Shown here: positions 53,803 to 62,511 of the stretch, in pieces
Layout of the letters: the number at the start of each line of letters is the position of its first letter
How positions within the stretch are numbered: position 1 is the first letter of the stretch
Assembly (NCBI GenBank): GCA_000824845.1
Contig: CCNC01000045.1
Span: 1 to 64,000, forward strand
Length of the DNA: 64,000 nt
Source: Mesorhizobium sp. ORS 3359
GTDB taxonomy: Bacteria; Pseudomonadota; Alphaproteobacteria; Rhizobiales; Rhizobiaceae
Direction: 5' to 3'
Program-made: the position numbers and the translations under genes
Notes under the pieces: model-generated
Database searches by the model: none
What the model was told of the DNA's origin: nothing
What the model saw: only the letters and a program-made list of their open reading frames with translations

Positions 53803-55176
53803 TCAGTCGGTCCATTGCCGGATGCCGCCGGCATTCTCGGCGAGGAAGGCCGCGCGCCGGGCAAAGAGGCCGGGCGCTACCTTACGGACTTCGGCGATGA
53901 TCTCACCCAGATCGGCGGTCTTGATCTCGCCATCCTCGACAACGATCTGGCCGTCGATCATTGTCATCGCCACGTCGCTGCCGCGCACGGCATGGACCAG
54001 ATTGTGCTGCAGGTTGAAGTAGGGGCCTTCGCCGTAGAGGGGCGTCATGCGCGGCGTGTCGGTGCGGACCGCGATGATGTCGGCGCGTTTGCCGGGCTCG
54101 ATCGAGCCGATCTCCGCGTCGAGCCCGATCGCCTTTGCGCCGGTGATCGTCGCCATGCGCAGCACCTGCCAGCTGTCCATGGCGGCGGCGTCGAGGTCCT
54201 TGAGCTTGCCGAGCAACGAGGCGACCTTCATCTCCTCGAACATGTCGAAATTGTTGTTCTCCTTCTCGCCGTCCGTGCCGATGCCGACCGCAACGCCGGC
54301 GGCCAGCATCTCGCCGACCAGCGCGATGCCGCTGGCGAGCTTCATGTTGGAGACGGGGTTGTGCGCGACCGACACGCGGCGCTTCGCGATGAATTCGATC
54401 TCGCCGGAATCGAGCCACACGCCATGCGCGATCATGGCGAGCGGCGTTTCGAAGAAGCCGAGATCGTCGAGCACGTACATCGGCCGCTTGCCGTAGCGTC
54501 TCTCGAATTCGGCGAGCTCGATCTGGGCTTCGCTGCAATGGGTGTGGAAGCCTGTGCCGTGCTTCTTCGCCAGCTCCACGGCGCGGCGCTGCCCAGCCTC
54601 GTCGGCATAGAAGAGATGCTCGAGACCGATCCATACGTTGACGCGGCCGCCGGCCTTGCGATGCCACGTCTCGATCATCGCCTCGTTCATGTCGAGCGTG
54701 TCGAAATAGTTGTAGTCCGGATGCTCGCCGACATAGGGCACGGCGACGAGCCGGTTGCCGATCGCTTCCGCCGCCTTGGCGCTGCCCTCCATGAAGCGCC
54801 ACATATCGACGACCGTGGTCGTGCCGCCGAGCACGGATTCGGCGTAGCATAGCCACGACGCGGCTTCCGCCTCGTGCGGCTGCAGCACCCTGTGCATCGG
54901 ATTGATGTGCAGCGTCAGCCAGTCCCAGACCGGCAGGTGCTCGGCCGTGCCGCGCAGGAAGCCGGAATGCGCATGCGCGTTGACGATGCCCGGCATCAGC
55001 ACGCTGTCGGCGTTTTTTTTCACCGGCGCCGACGGGTTGGCGGCCGTGATCTCCCGCAGCTTGCCGACCGCGGCGATGCGGCCGTCCTCGATCAGCACGG
55101 CGCCGTCGGCGATGACGCTGTTGGTTGCGTCCATGGTGAGCAGATGGTCGCCTGCCAGGATCATGCTTTCACTCAC
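53803..55176 (-). CDS. Amidohydrolase (guanine deaminase/AtzA-TrzN-like)
   Basis: This 457-residue enzyme has the amidohydrolase metal site PGIVNAHAHSGFLRG (H-x-H), a second ligand in FHTHCSEAQIELAEFERR, a third in MIAHGVWLDSGEI and the acid in VGIGTDGEKENNNFD; its end (RADIIAVRTDTPRMTP) is the family's beta sandwich. This set matches deaminases for guanine, 8-oxoguanine, s-triazines or N-substituted analogues. Among purine genes a deaminase of an amino-purine is likely. GTG at 55176 is chosen for AGGGG upstream; the ATG at 55164 has none. It ends 13 bp before the oxygenase start. Confidence 0.82.
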   Translation of the reverse strand: MSESMILAGDHLLTMDATNSVIADGAVLIEDGRIAAVGKLREITAANPSAPVKKNADSVLMPGIVNAHAHSGFLRGTAEHLPVWDWLTLHINPMHRVLQPHEAEAASWLCYAESVLGGTTTVVDMWRFMEGSAKAAEAIGNRLVAVPYVGEHPDYNYFDTLDMNEAMIETWHRKAGGRVNVWIGLEHLFYADEAGQRRAVELAKKHGTGFHTHCSEAQIELAEFERRYGKRPMYVLDDLGFFETPLAMIAHGVWLDSGEIEFIAKRRVSVAHNPVSNMKLASGIALVGEMLAAGVAVGIGTDGEKENNNFDMFEEMKVASLLGKLKDLDAAAMDSWQVLRMATITGAKAIGLDAEIGSIEPGKRADIIAVRTDTPRMTPLYGEGPYFNLQHNLVHAVRGSDVAMTMIDGQIVVEDGEIKTADLGEIIAEVRKVAPGLFARRAAFLAENAGGIRQWTD

Positions 55177-55224
55177 TACGTTCCCCTCATCCGTTCGTCC
55201 CTCGTCCCCACAGCCAGGCAAGTT

Positions 55225-56790
55225 TCAGGCCGCCTGCAGGATGAAGTCGGCCGCGCGTTCCCCGATCATCGTTGCCGGCGCATGGGTGTTGCCGCTCGGT
55301 ATGATCGGGATCACCGACGCATCGGCGATGGTCAGTCCGCCGATGCCGCGCACCGCGAGGCGGCTGTCGACCACGGCCTCCTCGTCCTTGCCCATGCGGC
55401 AGGTGCCGCAGGTGTGGAAGAAGGTCGAGCAGGCGTCGCGGACGAAGGCAACTGTCTCCTTTCGCGAGAGCCGCCGGTCGGGCGCGGCGAAGCCGGCGAA
55501 AACATGCGCGTTGGCGCGGGCGGCCGCCATCTCGATGACGGCCTCGACCGCCGTGACCATCGCCTCCAGATCCTCAGGCTCGGCGAGGAAGTTGGGCTGT
55601 ATCTCCAGCGCGCCGCCCGGCCGGGCTTCCAGCAGCCGCAGATGGCCGACGCTCTTCGAGCGCATCACGCCCGCGCCGAAGGAGAAGACGTCACCCGAAA
55701 TCTCATAGCGGGCGCGGATCGCCGGCTCGGCGCTGTTGCCCTGCACCGGGAAGGCGTGGAGGTCGGCCTGCGGCAGGTCCGGCCGCGATTTCCAGTTCAC
55801 CATCGATCCGCCGCCATTGCCGGTCACCGGCCCGAGCGGCCGTTTCGCCCGGAAGACGCAGGCTTGCGCCAGCGGATGATCCTGGAGGTTGCGGCCGACG
55901 CCGGGAAGCGCGTGGACAGTCGGGATGCCGAGCCTGCCGAGCGCGGCCGGGTCGCCGATGCCGGCCAGCATCAGCAGGCGCGGCGTGTCGATGGCACCCA
56001 GGGCCAGCACGACATGTTCCCGCGCGCGGGTCTCCCGCTCCGCGCCGCCGATGAGATGGCGCACGCCGCCGCACCGGCCGTTCTCCACCGTCAGCCCGAC
56101 GGCCAGCGATTCGTTCAGGATGGTGAGGCGCGGATGGTCGAAGATCGGCAGCAGGTAGCCCTGCACGGCGCTCCAGCGCCGGCCGCCGGCGATGTTGAAG
56201 TTGGCGGGCGCGGCGCCCTCGTTGTCGGAACCGTTGGGATCGTCGATGACAGGGATGCCCAGCTCCGCCGCGCCGTCGATGAGCGCCTGCGCCACGGGAT
56301 GCATTTCGGCCGCGCGCTCGATGCGCAGCGGTCCGCCCGCGCCACGCCATTCGCTGGCGCCGTCCCGCCAGTCCTCGCAGCGGCGGAAATAGGGCAGGCA
56401 GTCGGCGAAGCTCCAGCCCTTCGCGCCGGCCTCTTCCCAGGCATCGTAGTCGCGCGGATGGCCGCGATACCACATCATCGCGTTGATGGCGCTGGAGCCG
56501 CCCAGCACCTTTCCGCGCGGGATGCCGATGGCGCGGCCGTTGACGTGGGGCGTGGGTGCGTAGTCGTAGCCCCAGTCATAGGCGCCGCGCCCGAGCGGCA
56601 CCCATTGCGCCGGATCGTCGATCTCGGCGATGCCGATGCCGGCCGGCCCCGCCTCGATCAGCAGCACCTCGGCGCCTGCGTCCACCAGCCGCCGCGTCAC
56701 CGCTGCACCGCCGGAGCCCGCGCCGACCACGATGACGTCGTAGGAAGGTTTGAGCGGCCTGGCGGGAATGGCTGGGGCGGAGGCGATCAT
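55225..56790 (-). CDS. GMC-family FAD oxidoreductase (choline dehydrogenase-like)
   Basis: This 521-residue flavoenzyme shows the FAD motif VIVVGAGSGGAAVTRRLVDA, the GMC signature PRGKVLGGSSAINAMMWYRG, and the catalytic pair in FFHTCGTCRMGKDE (His) and SGNTHAPATMIGERAADFI (His near the end). GMC enzymes oxidise primary alcohols to aldehydes, which the cluster's aldehyde dehydrogenase could take further. The substrate in this purine setting is unknown. It begins 9 bp after the TPP beta subunit stop, and the amidohydrolase starts 48 bp after its stop. Confidence 0.87.
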   Translation of the reverse strand: MIASAPAIPARPLKPSYDVIVVGAGSGGAAVTRRLVDAGAEVLLIEAGPAGIGIAEIDDPAQWVPLGRGAYDWGYDYAPTPHVNGRAIGIPRGKVLGGSSAINAMMWYRGHPRDYDAWEEAGAKGWSFADCLPYFRRCEDWRDGASEWRGAGGPLRIERAAEMHPVAQALIDGAAELGIPVIDDPNGSDNEGAAPANFNIAGGRRWSAVQGYLLPIFDHPRLTILNESLAVGLTVENGRCGGVRHLIGGAERETRAREHVVLALGAIDTPRLLMLAGIGDPAALGRLGIPTVHALPGVGRNLQDHPLAQACVFRAKRPLGPVTGNGGGSMVNWKSRPDLPQADLHAFPVQGNSAEPAIRARYEISGDVFSFGAGVMRSKSVGHLRLLEARPGGALEIQPNFLAEPEDLEAMVTAVEAVIEMAAARANAHVFAGFAAPDRRLSRKETVAFVRDACSTFFHTCGTCRMGKDEEAVVDSRLAVRGIGGLTIADASVIPIIPSGNTHAPATMIGERAADFILQAA

Positions 56791-56799
56791 GGGGGGACT

Positions 56800-57408
56800 T
56801 CAGTTGTGCTCGCTCGGACCCATGATGGTTATGCCTTCCGTCGCCTCGACGTGGCGCACGAAGATGTATTTGTCCTCGCGGCCGTCGCTGTGCTTGCGCC
56901 TGATGTCGGGCTGCACCGTGCCCGACACCTTGGCGACGACGATGTACGGCTTCTGTGCGGCCAACCCCGCCTTGCAGTGTGCGTCGAACTCGTCCAGCGT
57001 GCGCACCAGATAGGCGTCCTCGACCCCGGCGCCGCGGGCGATCGCCGCGAGGTCCACCCGGCCGAAGGCGGTGTGGGTCGGCGGGCCGCCGATCGACAAA
57101 TACTGCTCGTTGTCCCAGACGACGACCAGCAGGTTCTTCGGCTGCTCATTGCCGAGCGTGGCGAGGATGCCAAGATTGAAGAGCAGTCCGCCGTCGGTGT
57201 CGAGCGAGACGATGCGCCGGTGCGGCAGGCCGGCAGCCAGCCCGAAGGCCTGGGGCGTCACGCAGCCGAGCTGCTGCTGGAAGAGGCTCGCCTCGCGCAT
57301 GTGCGGCGCGGCGTTGTACCATTCGTCGACGCTGCCGCCGAGCGACAGGATCACCAGCTCGTCCTTCAGCCGGGCAGCGAGCACCTTCATGCAGTCGAAG
57401 CGTTTCAT
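56800..57408 (-). CDS. TPP-dependent decarboxylase, C-terminal subunit (sulfo-/phosphonopyruvate decarboxylase-like)
   Basis: This 202-residue protein is the TPP-binding (pyrophosphate) half of a split thiamine enzyme: LVILSLGGSVDEWYNAAPHM, LGCVTPQAFGLAAGLPHRRI and the TPP motif SLDTDGGLLFNLGILATLGN. Its partner, encoded just upstream, is the pyrimidine half. Split enzymes of this kind include sulfopyruvate decarboxylase (ComD/ComE) and phosphonopyruvate decarboxylase. It starts at 57408, overlapping the alpha subunit stop (ATGA). The natural 2-oxo acid substrate in a purine cluster is unclear. Confidence 0.8.
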   Translation of the reverse strand: MKRFDCMKVLAARLKDELVILSLGGSVDEWYNAAPHMREASLFQQQLGCVTPQAFGLAAGLPHRRIVSLDTDGGLLFNLGILATLGNEQPKNLLVVVWDNEQYLSIGGPPTHTAFGRVDLAAIARGAGVEDAYLVRTLDEFDAHCKAGLAAQKPYIVVAKVSGTVQPDIRRKHSDGREDKYIFVRHVEATEGITIMGPSEHN

Positions 57409-57905
57409 CGCACCACCTCGCCGCCGAGCGCGACCGCCGAATGGTAGTAGGACGCGTAGGACCAGGAGTAGGCGTCTGCGATCGCCCGTTCGATCTTTTC
57501 CTCCTCGCGCACCACGCGGTAGGGGATGCGCAACGCGTCCAGCACCGGCTCCATGGTGATGCCGTGGGGGATGGCCCACCAGTTGTTCTCGCCGAGCTCG
57601 CCGCGGTAGCTCATCAGCATCACGACCGGGATGCCGGCGCCCAGGCCCATGCGCGCCAGCGGCTCGACCGAAGCCCTGAGTCCCGAGTTCTCCATCACCA
57701 GCGCGGCCCGCTTGCCCGACAGGAACACGCCGCCGCAGATGGCCGCGCCCTCGCCCTCGTTGGTGACGCGGATCGTCCTGATGTCGGGATCGGCGTCGAG
57801 CGCAGGGTAGAGTTCCTTGAACAGCGAATCCGGCAGGTAGCAGACGATCGACACGCCTGCTTTCTTCAGTCCGCGAATGACGGCGTCCACCGCGCTTTTC
57901 TTCAT
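57405..57905 (-). CDS. TPP-dependent decarboxylase, N-terminal subunit (sulfo-/phosphonopyruvate decarboxylase-like)
   Basis: This 166-residue protein is the pyrimidine-binding half of the split TPP enzyme: VIRGLKKAGVSIVCYLPDSL at the start, the activating Glu in VTNEGEGAAICGGVFLSG, ALVMENSGLRASVEPLARMG and MSYRGELGENNWWAIPHG. The order matches ComD/phosphonopyruvate decarboxylase alpha. The ATG at 57905 follows AGGAGAG; the frame upstream is open but unrelated. The pair occurs between a LysR regulator and a GMC oxidoreductase, so it is probably one step of the same pathway. Confidence 0.8.
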   Translation of the reverse strand: MKKSAVDAVIRGLKKAGVSIVCYLPDSLFKELYPALDADPDIRTIRVTNEGEGAAICGGVFLSGKRAALVMENSGLRASVEPLARMGLGAGIPVVMLMSYRGELGENNWWAIPHGITMEPVLDALRIPYRVVREEEKIERAIADAYSWSYASYYHSAVALGGEVVR

Positions 57906-58011
57906 GCGAATTCTCTCCTGCCGGCGCAGGTTCGCAGAAAAGGAGATGTTCCGAATAGTGCAAAAGAAATCCACGACACGATGCGCAAAACGCAACAACT
58001 GGCGGCGGTGG

Positions 58012-58938
58012 TCATCGACCGTTTCCGAGCCGCTCTACCGTCCGCGCCAGTTGCGTGGCGAAGGCGGAGGCCGCGTCCGACATCTCGCGCTCCGGCCGAG
58101 TGAGCAGCATCAGCCGGCGCGGCGGTATCTTGGCATCATGCAGCGGGACGAAGACCAGTGTGCCGTCGGCGACCTCCGCCTCGACGCCGATGCGCGTCTG
58201 CAGCACCGTACCCAGATTGAGCTTGGCCAGCTCGATCATCAGTCCGATCGAATTGGTTCGGGAGCGCCGTGTCAGATCGATGACCGATCGGCTGATAGCC
58301 TCCTCTACCGAAAGCCCCAGCGCCAGGCTGCCGTCCGACAGGATCACGCGCTCGCCGGAAAGGTCGAACAGCCTCAGCTCTTTGCGGCCGGCGAAGCGGC
58401 TGTCCGGATGCGCGACCACCCCGAGCGGCAGCATGGCTGCCGCGATCTTGCGCACGCTGCGCGGCACCTGCACGTCGAAGGCGAGCGCAAGCTGGCAGTC
58501 GCCCTCCGCAACGGCATCGCACGCCTGTTGCGACCCGGCGACCCGCACGTCCACCGTGATCAGCGGGTGACGCTCCCAGAACGCCTTCAGCGCGGCCGGC
58601 ATGAGGCCGCGCGCGACGCTCTCGACCACGGTCACGGAGACGCCGCCTCGGTTGAGGCCGCGCAGGTCGTTGATCTCCGACCAGGCGCGGCCAAGCTCGG
58701 AGGTGCTCACCTTGGCGTGGTAGAGCAGCAGCTCACCCGCGCTGGTTAGCTTCAGGCGTTGCCGCACCCGCTCGAACAACGGCGTGCCGATCTCGTCCTC
58801 CAGCGCCTTGATGAGGCGGCTTATGGAGGACGGCGCGACGTTAAGCACCTGCGCGGTCTGCCGCACCGAGCCCAGCCGCGCCACCAGTTGGAAATAGTGG
58901 ATACGCGGCGAGACGAGGCCGAGGCGAAAGGGATCCAC
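58012..58938 (-). CDS. LysR-family regulator inside the purine cluster
   Basis: This 308-residue regulator starts with the LysR winged helix (HYFQLVARLGSVRQTAQVLN, then VAPSSISRLIKALEDEIG) and an effector domain (VTVVESVARGLMPAALKAFW, LMIELAKLNLGTVLQTRIG). The GTG at 58938 directly follows the adenine deaminase stop. Sitting among the catabolic genes and in the same direction, it is probably an activator of the cluster; no operator could be identified nearby. It may be co-transcribed with the deaminase upstream. Confidence 0.86.
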   Translation of the reverse strand: MDPFRLGLVSPRIHYFQLVARLGSVRQTAQVLNVAPSSISRLIKALEDEIGTPLFERVRQRLKLTSAGELLLYHAKVSTSELGRAWSEINDLRGLNRGGVSVTVVESVARGLMPAALKAFWERHPLITVDVRVAGSQQACDAVAEGDCQLALAFDVQVPRSVRKIAAAMLPLGVVAHPDSRFAGRKELRLFDLSGERVILSDGSLALGLSVEEAISRSVIDLTRRSRTNSIGLMIELAKLNLGTVLQTRIGVEAEVADGTLVFVPLHDAKIPPRRLMLLTRPEREMSDAASAFATQLARTVERLGNGR

Positions 58939-60741
58939 TCAGGCCGCCTCGAAGGCCGGCACGATCGCCATCTCCGGCACCAGCACGAGTCCCTTGTCGG
59001 TGATGCGTATCTCCGGGATCACGGAGAGCGGGATGAGGTTGAAGCCCATATAGGGAATGGAGCAGCCGGCCGCTTCCCACTCGCGCTTCAGCACCTTCAT
59101 CTCCTCCGCAACCTCGGTGACGCGCTTGTCCGACAGAAGCCCGGCGATCGGCAGGTCGACCATCGCGGTCACCTTGCCGCCATTGACCACGCAGACGCCG
59201 CCCTGCTTCTCCTCGATCGCGCGCAGCGCGACCTGCATGTCGGCCTCGTTGACCCCCGCGACGATGATGTTGTGGCTATCATGCCCGATCGAGGATGCGA
59301 CCGCGCCGCGCTTCAGCGCGAAGTTGCTGAGCAGCCCGTGCGCGACGTTGCCGGCGGACTTGCCATGCCGTTCCACCACGGTCACGAAGCAGAGCCCGTG
59401 CCGGTCGAAATGCGTCTGCCAGTCGTTCGCCGGCTCGAGCATGATCCGCTCGTGGCCGAGCGTGATGCCCGGCAGCTCGGTCCGTATGGTGTGCGCCACG
59501 ACCTTCTCGGTCGGAAGGTCCGGGGTGAGCTTGATCGCCTTCGGCAGCTTCACCGTGTGACAGGCCGCCTCGGGATAGCGGTAACGCTGCGACAGCGCTT
59601 GGTCGAGGACCGGCGTGATCCTGCGGTCTTCGACGACCAGTTCGCCGCCGTACCAGGTGTTCACCGGCTTGTAGGAATCGTCGAGCAGCACGAGGTCGGC
59701 GCGCCGCCCGCCGCCCAAGCCCCCGATCTCGCCTTCCATGCCGAAGCGCGTGGCCCCGTGCAGCGAGCCCATCGCCCATGCCTGCTCCGGGTTCATGCCG
59801 GCTTTCATCGCCTCGCGCGTCACCCAGTCGAGGCCGAAGAGCAGCAAATCGTCTGCGTCGCGGTCGTCGGTGCACACGGCGACGCGCTTGTGCGAGGCGC
59901 CGAGCTCGGTGATCGTCTTGATCGCCTGCGGCAGCGAGTGCCACGGCGTCGTCGGCGGGCCGCCGCGCAGGAAGAGCCAGATGCCGGCCTCCAGCATGTC
60001 GTCGGCGATCTCACGGTCGATCGCCTCGTGCGTGTCGGTCACGCCGGAAGCGGCATAGGCCGCCACGAATTCGCGGCCGTAGACGTGGCCGGAGACAGGG
60101 CGGCCGCGCTGGAGCGCCGCGGCGAGGATCGCATGGCTGCGCTCGTCGCCCATCGCCACCTGCACGAAATCCATCTTTTCGCCGAGCGCCACCGCTTCCG
60201 GCCATTTGTCGAACAGCGCGCCGATCTTTTCCGCCGTCAGGTCGCCGCCTGCCGTTTCGAGCTGCGGCGAGGTGGCGGGCACCGTGCTGGGCACCGTCAG
60301 GAAAATCGAGAGCGGCGCCTGGCGGGCGTCTTCGAGCATTGCCTCGACGCCTGCGACGTCCATCACGTTGCCGATCTCGTGGCTGTCGCAGAAGATGGTC
60401 GTGGTCCCGTTGAGCAGCGCGGCCTCCGCATAGGCGCAGGCCGTCACCATCGATGATTCGATGTGGATGTGCGGATCGATCAGTCCCGGCGCGACGATGC
60501 CGCCCTTGGCCTGGTGGACCCTGGCGGCGGTTCCCTTGTAGGTGCCGGCCGGCTTCACCGCGGCGATGCGCCCGCCCGAGATCCAGACTTCCCGGTCCGC
60601 CAGGATGCGCTCGGAATAGGTCGACAGCACGCGCGCCCCGGCAATGACCAGGTCGGGCTCCTGCCTGCCGAAGGCGACGTCGGCCAGCCTTCGCGTCATG
60701 GTCGAGAGCGGCTGCACCGAGAAGCGGCTGAGATTGCTCAT
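58939..60741 (-). CDS. ade: Adenine deaminase
   Basis: This 600-residue enzyme has the adenine deaminase (AdeC) layout: an N-terminal piece ([20 protein letters not shown]), the metal site [13 protein letters not shown] (H-x-H), [39 protein letters not shown] and [15 protein letters not shown], followed by the long C-terminal domain with [34 protein letters not shown] and [15 protein letters not shown]. Adenine deaminase converts adenine to hypoxanthine, which the Mo hydroxylase could oxidise. The ATG at 60741 is preceded by AAGGTAG. It starts 33 bp after the GST-like gene. Confidence 0.92.
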   Translation of the reverse strand: MSNLSRFSVQPLSTMTRRLADVAFGRQEPDLVIAGARVLSTYSERILADREVWISGGRIAAVKPAGTYKGTAARVHQAKGGIVAPGLIDPHIHIESSMVTACAYAEAALLNGTTTIFCDSHEIGNVMDVAGVEAMLEDARQAPLSIFLTVPSTVPATSPQLETAGGDLTAEKIGALFDKWPEAVALGEKMDFVQVAMGDERSHAILAAALQRGRPVSGHVYGREFVAAYAASGVTDTHEAIDREIADDMLEAGIWLFLRGGPPTTPWHSLPQAIKTITELGASHKRVAVCTDDRDADDLLLFGLDWVTREAMKAGMNPEQAWAMGSLHGATRFGMEGEIGGLGGGRRADLVLLDDSYKPVNTWYGGELVVEDRRITPVLDQALSQRYRYPEAACHTVKLPKAIKLTPDLPTEKVVAHTIRTELPGITLGHERIMLEPANDWQTHFDRHGLCFVTVVERHGKSAGNVAHGLLSNFALKRGAVASSIGHDSHNIIVAGVNEADMQVALRAIEEKQGGVCVVNGGKVTAMVDLPIAGLLSDKRVTEVAEEMKVLKREWEAAGCSIPYMGFNLIPLSVIPEIRITDKGLVLVPEMAIVPAFEAA

Positions 60742-60774
60742 GACTTTTCTACCTTCTGCCTTGGCGTCTGCGCC

Positions 60775-61407
60775 TCAATAATAGTCCGGGATGCCCGGCA
60801 TGGTCACGAAGCCGGGGAGCGAACGGACGCGCCGTCCCCAGCGCCGCAGCCCGGCATATTCGTCGTGGTCTATCCCGAAATCGCGGCTGAGCGCGAAGGC
60901 CGGAAAAAGCGCGATGTCGGCGATCGTGGGATGGCCGGCCGCGAACCAGTCGAGGCCTTCGTAGCCACGCGCGATCATGTGGTCGTCCATGATGCGCAAC
61001 AGCTTGCCCGCCGATGCCTGCAGCGCCTCGCCGTCGCCCGGCGTGTCGAACAGGGAGCTGCGGCGCGCCTCGCCCGCGACCGCCAGCGCGCCGGCCGAGA
61101 AGACCAGCCACTGCATGACGCCGGCGAAGTCGGCGCCCTCCGCCGGCAGCCATTTGTCTGTTGGGTCATTGCTGCGGGCGAGATGCGCGAGGATCGCTTC
61201 GGCGCCGAAGAGGGTCAGGTCGCCGTCTTTCAGAATCGGCAATGTGCCGAGCGGGTTCATGGCCAGGAAGGGCGGCGTCGTCTGCTCGTTGCCGGGAAAG
61301 GCGTTGACGGCGATCGGCTCCCATTTGAGGCCGAGCATCGAAAGCGCGAGCCGCACCTTGTAGCAGTTCTCGTCGAGCTCGTAGTTGTAGAGGACGATGC
61401 CGGCCAT
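60775..61407 (-). CDS. Glutathione S-transferase-like protein (NdmE-like)
   Basis: This 210-residue protein has an N-terminal thioredoxin-like GST domain (LYNYELDENCYKVRLALSML, MNPLGTLPILKDGDLTLFGA) and a helical C-terminal domain ending FVTMPGIPDYY. N-P-L-G-x-L-P-x-L and the following acidic residues make the glutathione site. It starts at the ATG at 61407, overlapping the stop of the Rieske gene by one base (TGATG), so the two are translated together. In 7-methylxanthine demethylase a GST-like subunit (NdmE) holds the Rieske-less oxygenase and the Rieske reductase together; the same set of parts in this cluster suggests that role. A catalytic GST is the alternative. Confidence 0.78.
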   Translation of the reverse strand: MAGIVLYNYELDENCYKVRLALSMLGLKWEPIAVNAFPGNEQTTPPFLAMNPLGTLPILKDGDLTLFGAEAILAHLARSNDPTDKWLPAEGADFAGVMQWLVFSAGALAVAGEARRSSLFDTPGDGEALQASAGKLLRIMDDHMIARGYEGLDWFAAGHPTIADIALFPAFALSRDFGIDHDEYAGLRRWGRRVRSLPGFVTMPGIPDYY

Positions 61408-62117
61408 CACGCGGCCACCGCTGCTGCCGGCTGCGTCTCGATGCGGTGGCGCAGTTCGGCCGTCCAGGCCAGGAAATGCGCCTGTCCCTTGCCGGAATAG
61501 CGTGCGGCAGGTCCGGCGATGACGACATGCAATGCCGTGCGCTCTCCGGAAAGGCTATGCAGGCCGAGGAGAAGCGTGTCGCTGCCAACCGTCAGCGCGT
61601 AGAGACGGCCGTCGATCTGGCGGAGGACGGAGGCTGCAGCCTCGCCGCTGAAAGGGCGCGGCGGTGTCGTCTCGATCGCCGCCAGCACCGCGTCAATGGC
61701 TGCGCCGAAAAAGACACTGCGCACCGATACGGTCTCGCCGGTCTCCTGCGGGGCAGGGGGCGCGGACTCAGTCGGCTCGGTGGCCACCCAGATCATGCCA
61801 GCCACCTCGACCGTCTGGAAGACCGGCACCCTAATGCTCCCCGGCACGTCCAGCTCAGGATGAGCCGGGATGTAGCGGCACTGCCCGGCCGTGTCGTACT
61901 GCCAGCCGTGATAGAGGCAAGCGATGTGGTCGCCGCGCACGAAGCCGAAGCTGAGCTTCATGCCGCGATGCGGGCAGCGGTCTTCCCACATATGCGGTGC
62001 GCCGCTGTTGTCGCGCCAGACGACGAACTCCTTGCCGTCGATATGCGTGCCGGCCGAGCTCCCCGGCTCAATCGAGGCCGACAGCGCGACCGGATGCCAG
62101 ACACCCGCGGTGGTCAT
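61407..62117 (-). CDS. Stand-alone Rieske 2Fe-2S protein with extra C-terminal domain
   Basis: This 236-residue protein has an intact Rieske centre: C48-x-H50 in EDRCPHRGMKLSFGF and C67-x2-H70 in HIACLYHGWQYDTAG, followed by MIWVATEP. There is no non-haem iron domain; the oxygenase motif N-x-x-D-x-x-H-x4-H is absent. Residues ~115-236 form another domain (SVFFGAAIDAVLAAIE, then SVLRQIDGRLYALTVG) that I do not recognise. The Rieske domain may supply electrons to the Rieske-less oxygenase encoded 8 kb downstream in the same direction. No flavin reductase is encoded in the window. The ATG at 62117 has GGGGAATAAG upstream. Confidence 0.82.
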   Translation of the reverse strand: MTTAGVWHPVALSASIEPGSSAGTHIDGKEFVVWRDNSGAPHMWEDRCPHRGMKLSFGFVRGDHIACLYHGWQYDTAGQCRYIPAHPELDVPGSIRVPVFQTVEVAGMIWVATEPTESAPPAPQETGETVSVRSVFFGAAIDAVLAAIETTPPRPFSGEAAASVLRQIDGRLYALTVGSDTLLLGLHSLSGERTALHVVIAGPAARYSGKGQAHFLAWTAELRHRIETQPAAAVAA

Positions 62118-62122
62118 CGTTC

Positions 62123-62392
62123 TTATTCCCCATTGGCAATGCTGTGGATTCTGGTGCGCTCGTAGTCGAGCACGAGGCAATCGAGCGGGCCGAGACTGCA
62201 CGCCATCTCGAACGCGTCGACGAGATCGGGCTGCCCCGAGACTTCAACGGTGAAGCGGTCGGTGGCGACGCTCCTGATCGCCATCTTCAGGTCGAGCTTC
62301 TCCGCCCGCCGGTCGCAGAACTCGGCGAAGCTGGGCGGCACCAGCCGTCCGATGAAGGACAGCCGGGCGGTTTCGGTCGAGACCGCTTTCAC
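62123..62392 (-). CDS. Small acylphosphatase-like protein
   Basis: This 89-residue protein resembles an acylphosphatase fold: SFIGRLVPPSFAEFCDRRAE at the start and TVEVSGQPDLVDAFEMACSL, then GPLDCLVLDYE at the end. Acylphosphatase needs an Arg in a G-x-V/F-x-G-V-x-F-R loop and an Asn; neither is clearly present, so enzymatic activity is doubtful and the name refers to fold similarity. GTG at 62392 with GAGG upstream is preferred to the TTG at 62464. It is the first gene of the minus-strand cluster, 5 bp upstream of the Rieske gene, so it is probably a partner of it. Confidence 0.55.
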   Translation of the reverse strand: MKAVSTETARLSFIGRLVPPSFAEFCDRRAEKLDLKMAIRSVATDRFTVEVSGQPDLVDAFEMACSLGPLDCLVLDYERTRIHSIANGE

Positions 62393-62459
62393 TCCAGTCC
62401 TCGCGGCTTCATGGCACCACGCACGCTGCCTACAATCCCGGCCATTTGCACAATTTTTG

Positions 62460-62511
62460 AGCAATATTGCTTTCTGTCTAATTAGGCATCATTTTGGGGC
62501 TTGTGCAAGCC
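62460..62511. promoter_or_regulatory. Two palindromes in the divergent purine-cluster promoter region
   Basis: AGCAATATTGCT (62460-62471, perfect 12 bp) and GGCTTGTGCAAGCC (62498-62511, perfect 6-bp arms around TG) lie between the acylphosphatase-like gene and the adenosine deaminase-like gene, in the ~290-bp divergent gap. They are candidate operators for the cluster's LysR regulator or another protein. No -10/-35 could be assigned. Confidence 0.35.

Noticed and set aside
54874..57447. An 857-codon plus-strand frame opposite the GMC and TPP genes
   Set aside because: It crosses three well-defined minus-strand genes and has no family motif or ribosome-binding site.
62123..62392. A true acylphosphatase
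   Set aside because: The fold looks right but the catalytic Arg and Asn could not be found; only a fold-level name is used.
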